From Smittium mucronatum (taxonomy: Eukaryota > Kickxellomycota > Harpellomycetes > Harpellales > Legeriomycetaceae), in NCBI GenBank assembly GCA_001953115.1, contig LSSL01000060.1, positions 1 to 10,219 of the forward strand: a stretch of DNA of 10,219 nucleotides. Direction: 5' to 3'. The translations under genes and the position numbers were made by a program. Shown in pieces: positions 1-7,916 of this stretch (position 1 is the stretch's first letter; every line of letters begins with the position of its first letter). Under the pieces are notes generated by a model. That model was not told the origin of the DNA. It was given only the letters and a program-made list of their open reading frames with translations, and ran no database searches.

Positions 1-186
1 AAATCTTTTTGTCAGCTCCGCGCTGACGACGTCAGCCAAATTATTGAACTGGGAACAGCTAAATTTTTGGATGGCATTCGTGTTGCCCGTCTATTAACAC
101 TGAAAAATATTTGTAGATCACCAGCCCCCTTGAACCAATGCCCAGTGGGTACGGAGCTGCTAGAGCGGCGGAGCGGAGTTGGGTAG
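1..186 (+). CDS. 3' end of an unidentified reading frame (left-truncated)
   Basis: A frame is open from base 1 to TAG at 184-186, giving 61 codons with no start inside the window, so any gene would begin further left. The stretch is about half G+C while the DNA right after it is about 20%, and the composition drops just past the stop. The predicted residues include a plausible globular stretch (LGTAKFLDGIRVARLL) followed by a proline-, cysteine- and arginine-rich tail. I do not recognise the family. The opposite strand is also open over 59-274, so GC-rich non-coding repeat DNA, such as the end of a transposon, is an equally fair reading. Coding status is inferred from openness and composition only. 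Confidence 0.3.
   Translation, partial: KSFCQLRADDVSQIIELGTAKFLDGIRVARLLTLKNICRSPAPLNQCPVGTELLERRSGVG
11..36. repeat. Alternating inverted hexamers GTCAGC / GCTGAC
   Basis: GTCAGC (11-16), GCTGAC (22-27) and GTCAGC (31-36) alternate, so the middle copy can pair with either neighbour (loops of 5 and 3 bases). Seen directly. It lies inside the GC-rich block and may be a mobile-element end or a structured RNA segment; its role is unknown. Confidence 0.55.
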
Positions 187-1861
187 GAAAATTTTTCGAA
201 AATTTTATATTATTATTTGTGTATTTATCAATTTTTATCGGGTTTATAAATAGTTTTTGCAAAAAATATATCATAATGTTTTTTTTGAGTCTAATTGGTT
301 AAATATACTTTTCTATATTAATTTATTAATTAAATTATTGTTTTTTCTTTCATTAATAATCTAATATAATATAATCGGTGATTTATGTTTATTGTACATT
401 ATTAACTTTAATAAACAGAAATTTTAATATTTTTAATTATTGGTGCAGTTTTAAAATATATTTTTAGGTTTGATAATTGGTGCTAATTTTATTATGTTGA
501 GTTTTGATTCTCAAATATTACCGTTTAAAACTATTTAAAACCATCAAGAAAAAACATTTCTATTTAAAAGAAATATATCTTGAGTTTTTTAAGTGATTTG
601 ATGCAAACAGAATTTTTTTAATAAAAAATCTGGTTTCTGTAATAATAAAATCGCTTGTTAAAAAATTATAAAAGCTATAACTAATCACCAACCAAACTAT
701 AACCATTTACATGGTTTAATCTAATATTTTTAGGGGTCAAAATATAGATTAAATTTAATTATTCAAATAGCTGTATCATCAAAAATAAAGTTTACTGTGG
801 TAAAAATAATAAACATGCCAATATTTCACAAATTACTATCGAATTAGATAAACATCACTAAATTTTGAATAAAACTATTTTGAGTTTATTTTATTCTAAT
901 TAGCAGAATTTCGACAAAAAATATTTCCGATAAGTCAGTTGAAAAAAAAAAAAAAAATTATTGGTGAACTATTTATACCGCTTTTAAAAAAAACTGTGTT
1001 ATTTTTGATTAATTTTCTATAAAATCCTAATGCTAAAATTGTAAGCTTCTAAAAACAAATTTTATATTTAATAATAAATTTTATAAAAATTTTGCAATTA
1101 TGTTGAAATATTGAAATTTATAATATACAAACTCTAATAAATACAAATTCTCATATAAAATTTATCAATATTACACTTTTACCCTCGAAATAAACACAAA
1201 AAAAATTTAAAAAGAAAATATATTAATCATATCTACAATTTTATAGACACCGGATGAGAAAATACTAAAAATTACTAGCTATCAGAGAGCCGAATCTTTC
1301 AAATAATATAAATTTCACGATACTATAATAACTTTAAATCAAAAAAAGGTTTTAAAATAGGTTATAATTTATTTTTATTAGGATACAAGATCATGAAATT
1401 TAAAAACACTTAAATCTAAAAGTTAAATATATTAAAATATGCTAAAAGCCTTAATAAAAAAAAACTTAAACACGTTATTTTTGTTAATTTTTTTTTTTCG
1501 CAGAGGTAAATTTTTATTATTTTCCTAGTTAATATTTATGTTGCTTTGATTAAAATCAAAAAATTGAGTCTAAAATATATTTTACTATCAATTCGAATAA
1601 AAAGATGTCATTTTGAGCACTGTCTGACTATGTGATAAAAAGCAGTCAATTTGGATTTTGATGGATCAAATTAGCATTAATCAGTCTTACTGAATTTTTA
1701 TCTAATGTAAATCTATCATTTATAAAGGTCTCAAGCAAAAAGAAATTCTTTTTAACTACTGTAATCACAATTAATTTAAATTTCCACAAAAATATGAATA
1801 TTTCCACAGAATTAAGTGAATTTCCTGTGATTAATAATCCTAAATTAATCTAATCTAATAA
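187..1861. other. AT-rich stretch without a recognisable gene
   Basis: All frames are cut by frequent stops and no protein motif was seen. Contents worth noting are a self-complementary AAAATTTT-type stretch directly after the TAG (about 188-206), a run of 16 A at 942-957, and many short A/T homopolymers. No tRNA-like or rRNA-like sequence was seen. Confidence 0.6.
942..957 (+). repeat. Poly-A run of 16
   Basis: Sixteen consecutive A. It could be a retroposed poly-A tail, but no target-site duplication or recognisable retroelement body was seen beside it, so a simple homopolymer in AT-rich DNA is more likely. Confidence 0.8.
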
Positions 1862-2166
1862 ATAATAAGTGAAAAAGTATATTCCGTAATAGAATCGAAT
1901 GATCTTTTTTTAGATAGGAATATAACAGAACTTTTTAAGTGAATTCTCAAGCATTTTTAAATATTCTTGATATTCATCATGAATTCGGTTTATGTTTGGA
2001 AAATAAACTATCGAATGATTTGTACGAGCTTATAATTTTTCCAAATCATTTAGGCCAATTTAAAAATTATTTATATTTTTGGGCTTCCGAGGTCATAAAA
2101 TTACAAGATTTTTTTCTCGGAATTGGTGTATTTAGTGTCATAATTCTTATATTCAGAGGTATTTAA
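1862..2166 (+). pseudogene. Broken coding stretch of unknown function with a terminal membrane-like segment
   Basis: Two adjoining frames look like one protein split by a frameshift. The first (1862-1939, stop at 1940) reads 26 codons rich in charged residues, including VIESNDLFLDRNITELFK. The second (1939-2163, stop TAA at 2164-2166) reads 75 codons without any ATG. It begins right after a TAA and could only start with GTG, which is unlikely in a eukaryote, so it is better seen as the continuation of the first. It ends with about 18 hydrophobic residues (DFFLGIGVFSVIILIF), a possible membrane segment. No family was recognised. It ends 167 bases before the hAT relic. Chance openness in AT-rich DNA cannot be excluded. 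Confidence 0.28.
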
Positions 2167-4440
2167 AAAAATGAGATTTTTTTTCAATATTTAAAAACCT
2201 TCTATTTTAAAATTTATTAAAATGAAACAGGAAACTCTTTTAAATTGTTAGTTATATCTTTTAGTAAGTAGAATAAGTATATCTTTTTAATTTCTTGTCT
2301 AGATCGTCCCCATCTTCCCTACTCCCGGTAGTGTGAATTGTTTTTTGCAAGATTCCTGGTACTCTTTTTGCAAGTGCGAGGTTTTTCAAAACACTTTTCA
2401 TGTTAGTGTTAGCACTAGAACTAACCATAGGGATTGCTCGAAACTCCAAAAAAAATAATGGGAAATAGTTACTGAAGGTGAAACCATTTGAGGTTTTAGC
2501 AGTGGAGAATTAAACTCAGTAAGACTTTAGCTCTTCTCTGATGGATTTTCTTAATTTATTTTCAGGTTATTCTTCAAGCAATACAGACCCTTATTTATGA
2601 TAGGGTCTAATGAATTTCGCTCTTTGTTTGGACATCTCAATCCAAGAGATAAAATTCGCTATAAAAGGTGGATAAATTGAAGGGTATAATTATATATAAG
2701 TTTAAAGCATAGAAAGAAAAGACCAAAACAAAATTACATATATTTTCCGGAATGATATCATTTACTACTTGAATATAGAACTCACCAAGTCAGATAAAAT
2801 AAATGGCATTCATTGAGCAATAAAATGATCATTCGTGGAATCTCGGCTCCTTGTTACTAGAATGTTTTCCTGTATATGGAAGTCAACCTGGTGAATTTAT
2901 ATAAAAATATTTTCATCCTGTATTGCAGGAATTTAAAATTCCAGAAAATTTTTTAGATATTACTTTGTAAAAATTTAAAATAACTTCCCTTTTTTTAAGC
3001 ACTACTCTATTCATAACTAATAATACTATCTCTGAAACCATTTGATCTTTTTTGTTCATGTTTTTAATATGAAAATACAGCCTTCACTTGGAAATATCAA
3101 AGAGAAAATTTCGGTTATTAGAAAAATTGAATTTTCAGTAATGATCCCTCCTTTATAAAATTTATCGCTACTTTGTAAAGATTCGGAAAAAACTGTGGAA
3201 TTTACCAAACCTAGTATAGAGGTTTTTATTAGATTTAACTCCACTGCAGACAAGCTGAAGAGGGCAATATATACCAAAGTTCCACTTTGAATGTTGGCTC
3301 CCCATATCGAAGATGTGGGAAAAATTATAACCGAAGAAATCAGGAGAATTAGAAGTGAAAATTACGATTTTCTCTTTTTTTTTTTAATAAATACGCTTTA
3401 ATGACATCTTATAAAATTTATCCTACCCTTTCCGCAGTAGTTTTTTTGTATCAATTACCGATTTATTTCACTACTGGATACTTGAATGCGCAAATAAAAT
3501 AGTTTGAAGGTATTAAAGGTGATCAAAATCTTGTAATTAAAAAAATCTTGGTAGTTGACGAAGAAATAGAGTTTTTGAAGAGCTTTTATTATAGAGTGAA
3601 AAAATGCGGATAATTATTTAATTTCAGATAAAGAATATTCTAATTATACAAACGCAATTTTATTCTTTCGGGAAAAATTAAAAAAATAATATTGATAAAC
3701 TTGATTATCAGCAAATATATCCACTGTTTTAGACCCAAGATTCCGTCTATAATATTTCAAGGATAGAGAAAATGTTCTAAAGTATTCATTCTTTATCGAA
3801 ATATTTAAAGAAGCTATATATATATATCCAAATATAGCCTCAAGACGCAAGAACAGCCTGAAAATTTTTTGTGGAGAAATTAACCGCAAAGAAAAGATTA
3901 AAAGTTATAAATTTTAAAAGTATCAAAATTAAAGCTGTAAAAATGTGTTGGTAACAAAAATAATAACAAATATCTCCTGGGAAAACTGATTCATTGTGCA
4001 TGTGGAGATTGAATGAGAATGAATTCCCAAGTTTATTTAAGGTGACACGAGGCTATCTTGAAATAAAGGAGCCTAAAAATAATCTAAAAATTCTCTCTCT
4101 GGACGTTAACAGAATATCACGCACCTCCACAAATCATCCATTCCGTGAAAAACCAGAGTCTTTTTTTCTTTGAAAGTTTTGGATTTAATTTTTTTGATGA
4201 GAATTTTATGATTTTTTTATTATATTATAAGGCTTATCACCCTAACTTATCCCAAAATGAATAATATTGTGAAAATTGCGATCGAAAAATATTCTAACAT
4301 TTTAAAATACCTTTTTTATGCTGATGGGCATTATTGAACAAGAAAATACCTATTAAAGTGGTATTACGCGCATTTTCGTATTAGGTACAGCCAATCCACC
4401 TTTATATTCTAAAAGCATTAGCACGCTTGAGTATTGTTTT
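2167..4440 (+). mobile_element. hAT DNA transposon remnant, ends not resolved
   Basis: The element must contain the transposase relic at 2333-4173. I looked for an hAT-type CAGG/CAGTG terminus and an 8-bp target duplication on both sides. CAGGAAAC near 2229 is the only left-hand candidate, and no matching inverted copy was seen to the right. The listed bounds are therefore only the flanks within which the ends should lie. The gene-free DNA from 4174 to about 4440 may be its 3' untranslated and terminal region. Confidence 0.45.
2333..4173 (+). pseudogene. hAT-superfamily (ZBED-type) transposase pseudogene
   Basis: A near full-length relic (about 613 codons) of a cut-and-paste transposase, recognised by blocks in family order across all three frames. 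They are: a BED-finger-like stretch at 2333-2455 (CKC at 2369-2377, then STRTNH); RPLFMIGSNEFRSLFGHLN within 2555-2677; FTT-stop-I-stop-NSPSQ from 2761, matching the family's T-D-x-W-T-S; HSWNLGSLLLEC at 2830-2865; IPENFLDIT before 2968; RFNSTADKLKRA at 3231-3266, matching RWNSTY; YKIYPTLS at 3410-3433; LDPRFR at 3729-3746; and the C-terminal dimerisation domain at 3991-4170 (WRLNENEFPSLFKVTRGYL from 4003). It carries more than a dozen stops (among them 2678, 2770, 2776, 2902, 2968, 3156, 3288, 3399, 3750) and several frame changes. Stops fall at the codons expected to hold the first aspartate (2770-2772) and probably the second (2968-2970), so it cannot be active. The start is approximate, with no ATG assigned. 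Confidence 0.9.
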
Positions 4441-4655
4441 AGTCAATTTATAGTTTAGTAGTAAATATAAGTTAGTTTTATCGTTTTTTTTGAAAGTAAT
4501 TATTTTTTTTATTGTTAATTAGTAATTTTAAATGTCTTAGGTTTGATAATTTTAATTGGCTATTCTTTTAGTTATTTCGTGGACTGATACCATTAACCGT
4601 TAGTCCAGTTTATTAGTTGACTTTTTTTTGGTTTAGTGAGAGAATTAGCTTATAA
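4174..4655. other. AT-rich spacer between hAT relic and GC-richer block
   Basis: No frame of interest. It holds the inverted repeat at 4580-4607 and T-rich runs. The left part may belong to the hAT element. Confidence 0.5.
4580..4607. repeat. Inverted repeat TGGACT / AGTCCA
   Basis: TGGACT (4580-4585) and AGTCCA (4602-4607) are perfect 6-bp arms around 16 bases. They lie about 50-75 bases upstream of the GC-richer decayed gene. Role unknown; in this AT-rich setting a GC-containing stem stands out only modestly. Confidence 0.5.
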
Positions 4656-4666
4656 AGTACTATAGG

Positions 4667-4686
4667 CATGGTTATGCTCAACCATG
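4667..4686. repeat. Perfect 7-bp hairpin CATGGTT / AACCATG over the first ATG
   Basis: CATGGTT (4667-4673), loop ATGCTC (4674-4679), AACCATG (4680-4686). The ATG of the decayed Rep-like frame (4668) sits inside the left arm. Rolling-circle initiators nick at hairpins, but nothing here shows that this is an origin. Confidence 0.65.
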
Positions 4687-5127
4687 AGTTGGTCGAAACT
4701 GGTGCTTGCCCTTATGGATTTGCTCCGGAGATTGATTCTTGGCGAGACATGGGGGTAGATAGGGACACTGATGCTTCTTTTTACATCTCTTCTGAATCCT
4801 CTGCGCTATGATATGACCCAGATTCATTGGTCAACTTGTAAAGAGAATCTGTGATGCACGATCTTGTATCTTCTTTTCTGGGAATTCCTTAAGTTACGAT
4901 CACAACTCCACATCAAGACTCATACCTATCATTTTTACCTTGGGGGAAGTACAGACACTTATTGTTGTCAGTACAGTGAGAAACATGAGAAATGTGTATA
5001 TTAGCTTAAGGGAGTAATTACTGCCTTGATTTCTCTTCTGTATGAAGAAGATTCGAGCACTAGTAATAGTGCACTTATATTTTCCTCATCTTTAGCTGAG
5101 CGATAAAACTTTAGGAGTGAGAATTTT

Positions 5128-5144
5128 TACCAGTCTGGCTGGTA
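5128..5144. repeat. Hairpin TACCAG / CTGGTA at the end of the decayed gene
   Basis: TACCAG (5128-5133), loop TCTGG (5134-5138), CTGGTA (5139-5144). It lies just before the last stop (5149-5151) of the Rep-like relic. Seen directly; role unknown. Confidence 0.6.
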
Positions 5145-5151
5145 TAGATAA

Positions 5152-6090
5152 TCCACTTCCGACACTAACCGTCATAAATAACCTATATTTTATTCCTTAG
5201 TACCCAAATATTTTGAAATATTCTATTATTATATGTTATTTATGAGCGTCTTAACTCAGATCACAAAATAATATTATCAAATTATTTAAATATCTAGCGT
5301 TTTAGAACATAAAAAAAAACCTCATCTACTGGATAAGTCTTTTCATTTAATTTTTATTTCTTCGCAAAAAATATATTATCAAATCATAAGCCGAAAACCA
5401 ATGTACTTCAAAACCTCTAATCGATTTAAAGTATGAAATGTGCATAGTTTTAAAATGATTTTGGAGTATGAAAATGATGCAACCAGTAAATTTTGCATTT
5501 TTTTTTGCACAAAAATACTGAAAATCGAAAAATTCTATTCGTCGATTTTTAATCGGCGAAATTTCGCTATGAATTGTGGGAAATTGCACATTCTTGTAGA
5601 AATTTAACTGAATGCGTGTAATTGTAATTGCCGTGCAAAAGTAAATTTAATTTTTTTTATGTAATAGTTCTACCAAATAGATCCCTGATAACCTTTTTTT
5701 TAATATGGAAATCTAAGTCTTATTTTCCAATTCATTCAATATCACATTTATTATGAGCGAATAGAAAAGCAAATTAAATGTCTGAAAAATATTTGTTGAA
5801 TGCTTTTTAGGTTATGATAGAGAATTTATTCCTTCCAGGGGTCATCATAAAAAAAATGGTACGCACAACGGAAGCTACAAACTTCCATAGAGCGAAAAAG
5901 TGTTTCAATTTTTTTTTATTTAAAACTAAAATAAGCGAATGTTTATTTAAAATTATAAATAATCATGTAATGCGTTTTGAAATTTAATGGTTTCAGTAAC
6001 CGATTAAAGAGATAAATGATAAAAATTCACTCCCTAGGGAAAAATTTGCAATTCTTGTACTGTATATTAAGCCACAAATCTATAAATTTT
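5152..6090. other. AT-rich stretch, no supported gene
   Basis: Contains two weak frames that I do not call genes: 5347-5589 on the minus strand (no ATG start, no motif) and 5814-5987 on the plus strand (57 codons from an ATG, no motif). A slightly GC-richer patch at about 5831-5905 lies in the second. Nothing else was recognised. Confidence 0.5.
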
Positions 6091-6444
6091 GACCAATATA
6101 GTAGCTTTAAACTCATATCTATACATTTGATAAGAAAAAACAGAAATTTTTTGTCCAAAAAAAAATCCTCAATCTAAATCAATATTGGACTAAGAGGCTT
6201 CTATTTTTGACCAATATTAAATGTTTAAAATCAAATAACATGGCTGTTGTCAAGAAAAAAGACAATTACTATTCAAAAATATAAATTATCTACGTAGTAA
6301 CATTGATAATAATGTTAGTTATGATCGACCTATATTTTCTCGCAAAAACTTTATAACATTGGTAAAGAAAAATGGCACTTCCAGTCCAAAAAATGGCAAT
6401 TTTATCTGAGTGAAATGAGTTTTTGACTAAGTAAAAATATAATT
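6091..6444. repeat. Three tandem copies of a diverged 118-bp unit
   Basis: The anchor GACCAATAT occurs at 6091 and 6209 and GACCTATAT at 6327, both spacings exactly 118 bases. Downstream blocks also correspond: AAGAAAAAA(C/G)A..., then a stretch ending in TCCAAAAA or TTCAAAAA, at matching places in each unit. In the second and third units one such 28-base block agrees at about 21 positions. Small internal indels cancel out within units. 118 is not a multiple of three and the frames are closed, so this is a non-coding minisatellite-type array. A fourth, badly diverged copy may begin near 6491 (ACCAATTATAT). Confidence 0.7.
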
Positions 6445-7102
6445 CTACAATTTTTTAATTAATAATAATAATCTTTTTATTGCATAATTCACCAATTATA
6501 TATGGATAAAAATTCCATTATCTTTGCTAAAAAAAAATTTTTATCCAGAAATCTGGCTACTGTAAGGGTTAAAAAATTGCAGATTCTAATAAGGAAATGA
6601 GTCAATTTGACATTTCATTGCTATATGAGGGGTTATTAATGAAGAGAGAATTTTGTTGCAAATAACTTTTACTGGCTAGTTCATTGATTGAATTTATCCA
6701 ATGAATTTTTAAAATTCAAATATTGTATCTATTGAAAAAGCATAAAGGCATTTTTATTTTTATAATATCATAATTAGGAGTTTGAATGGCGTTTAGTACA
6801 AATATATATTTTTTATCATAAATTTATATTTTATTATATTAAAGATAGTTTTTTGGAATTTTCACTGAAGCTGGGTAATCCCTAAAATGTCCTCATCAAT
6901 AGCTCTTTCGTTTTAATGTATAAAATTCTCTGATTTGCTAAATCTATACAAATTTATTAGCCAATTGCAACGGTGTTTTCAGTAGAATGTTAATTTTTTG
7001 AATTAAAATCATGGTAACATAAATACTGGCCAGTAAAATGGGAAGAAAAGGCACGCAGGCGACGAAAGAGCCAAGACTCCCTCCATATCGGTCTTAAAAA
7101 AA
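6445..7102. other. AT-rich stretch with a small GC-rich island
   Basis: No gene is supported. It holds the near-palindrome CCAGAAATCTGG (6545-6556), the perfect palindrome at 7024-7035 and a GC-rich island at about 7040-7090. Very short frames cross the island on both strands, including one on the minus strand encoding hydrophobic residues (FVACVPFLPILLASIYV), but none is long enough to call. Confidence 0.5.
7024..7035. repeat. Perfect 12-bp palindrome TACTGGCCAGTA
   Basis: Perfect dyad symmetry with no spacer, bordering the GC-rich island. It could be a protein-binding site, a transposon junction (it reads TA-CTG...CAG-TA) or coincidence. Confidence 0.6.
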
Positions 7103-7180
7103 TCAAATTGACAGCCATTTGATAAATTGATAGATAATGATCAAAATGACAGCTTTTCAATCAAATTTACAGTTGTTTAT
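7103..7180. repeat. Tandem array of a unit of about 20 bp (four copies, perhaps five)
   Basis: Copies lie at 7103-7122 (TCAAATTGACAGCCATTTGA), 7123-7140 (same pattern with two bases missing), 7141-7160 (TCAAAATGACAGCTTTTCAA) and 7161-7180 (TCAAATTTACAGTTGTTTAT). Pairs agree at about 14-15 of 20 positions, with core TCAAA-T-ACAG. A possible fifth, offset copy holds AAAATTGACA near 7191-7200. The first copy also has inverted arms TCAAAT / ATTTGA. Arrays of this kind occur as subterminal transposase-binding repeats; whether that applies here is unknown. Confidence 0.65.
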
Positions 7181-7413
7181 CAACTAACCAAAAATTGACA
7201 ATATGGGAAATTATTCTCAATACCAGAATTTTTTTAAATAGATAAACTATTAGATAATATCAAATAAAATCAGCATCAAATCAATAAACTTTTTAAAAAC
7301 ATACGGCTCTAATAAATCTTCCATATTTTGCCAATAGATAATATACTTTGTAGTTCAAATCCCTGATTAACAAGTATGTTCGATCTATCTCTTAATTTTA
7401 AATTTCCAAATTA

Positions 7414-7460
7414 CAGTATTATCCCGCTTAAGTGCTCACTGTCTTAAATGCGCACCCCGT
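7414..7460 (+). repeat. Tigger/pogo-type terminal inverted repeat (left end)
   Basis: A TA dinucleotide (7412-7413) is followed by CAGTATTATCCCGCTTAAGT. Inside, CTTAAGTGCTCAC (7427-7439) and CTTAAATGCGCAC (7443-7455) are near-identical direct repeats 16 bases apart. A terminus starting with CAG next to a TA target, with a duplicated C/G-containing motif in the first 50 bases, is the known style of Tigger elements. It lies about 460 bases beyond the stop of the minus-strand Tigger transposase relic, on the side where that element's 3' end is expected. The inverted partner was not found up to 10219, so membership of the same element is inferred. Confidence 0.6.
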
Positions 7461-7916
7461 TTAAATTTTGATAATGCAATTAGAAAATTTGAGAATCAAT
7501 ATTTTGTTGGTAAATTTAAATTTTTTGATTGGGGTAAAAATTATCAAAGATGAAGATTATTGGTTTATATTTATAAATATGATTCAATTTTTTCAATTAT
7601 TAACCAAGCATTTGGATTATTGATTTGGATTTTTTTTGAGCTTTTAATTGCTCATTACAAAAATTTCCAGATTTATTTGGAATTATATTTCTCTAAACAG
7701 TGTGTAAGTGCCATTTTTTTAAAATTATAAATCTTCCCATATAACATGATCTTCATTATTTTGAGCCAAAAATATCGAGCCTTTACGGGTATATATGTAT
7801 CATAAGATATTTACTGGTTTTATTCAATTGCGCTTAATTTATTTTTATGTTTTATAAATTTTAAAGTAAACTAACTATTCAAAAAATGTAAAATATCTTT
7901 AAAAAAACTAAAGAAA
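7461..7916. other. Probable 3' untranslated part of the Tigger element
   Basis: No coding frame on either strand. It lies between the candidate terminus and the last stop of the transposase relic. Its content is AT-rich with several ATTATTGG/TTGGATTATTG-like short repeats (around 7556-7630). Assignment to the element follows only from position. Confidence 0.4.

Larger units (their letters stand above)
4656..5151 (+). pseudogene. Decayed gene, possibly a Rep_trans-type rolling-circle replication initiator
   Basis: This block is near 45% G+C between much AT-richer flanks and reads as one broken protein. Frame 1 opens at 4656 with ATG at 4668 and has stops at 4809, 4839, 4890 and 4977. From about 4855 a second frame carries the better sequence, with stops at 5002, 5104 and 5149. 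The second frame contains HTYHFYLGGSTDTYCCQYSE, then EKHEK, LKGVITALISLL and SSSLAER-stop-NFRSENF. The order resembles the C-terminal half of replication initiation factors (Pfam Rep_trans: G-T-hydrophobic-Y-x-G-S-x-x-S-D, then R-x-Y-x-K, then an R/K-G-x-x-A stretch, then a late F-R). The first frame's DRDTDASFY could correspond to the family's R-hydrophobic-D-x-A-x-D motif. These are by-eye similarities with substitutions at key positions. What is solid is a coding-like, compositionally distinct, dead gene; the family is tentative. A retroelement gag fragment is an alternative. Confidence 0.4.

Noticed and set aside
59..274. Minus-strand frame of 71 codons across the left GC-rich block
   Set aside because: It runs from AT-rich non-coding DNA into the GC block without a change point and has no motif. 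The plus-strand frame ends at the composition edge and is the slightly better candidate.
464..478. TTAGGTTTGATAATT, repeated exactly at 4537-4551
   Set aside because: In sequence this AT-rich, a few exact 15-base matches are expected by chance within 10 kb, and the flanks do not align well.
2261..2449. Minus-strand frame of 62 codons (55 from its first ATG) with a balanced residue mix
   Set aside because: It lies opposite the BED-finger block of the hAT relic, begins with TTG unless shortened, and shows no motif. The plus-strand reading explains the interval better.
3056..3277. Minus-strand frame of 73 codons
   Set aside because: It is antisense to the hAT block around RFNSTADKLKRA and has no motif; a shadow.
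3644..3889. Minus-strand frame of 81 codons
   Set aside because: It is antisense to the LDPRFR block of the hAT relic; a shadow.
5347..5589. Minus-strand frame of 80 codons
   Set aside because: Its only start is GTG. I compared it by eye with Tc1/mariner and ISXO2-like transposases and found no shared motif.
5814..5987. Plus-strand ATG frame of 57 codons, overlapped by a 34-codon frame with a GYDREFIPSRGHH stretch
   Set aside because: Neither frame carries a known motif, they compete with each other, and such lengths are expected by chance here.
7352..7366. GTTCAAATC, resembling a tRNA B box
   Set aside because: The flanking bases do not form a T stem, and there is no A box or acceptor stem at the right distance upstream.
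6367..7712. Inverted pair AAAAATGGCACTT (about 6369) and AAGTGCCATTTTT (about 7706) as transposon ends
   Set aside because: If read as CAG-type ends they face outward rather than enclosing an element, and the left copy belongs to the 118-bp repeat; probably coincidence.
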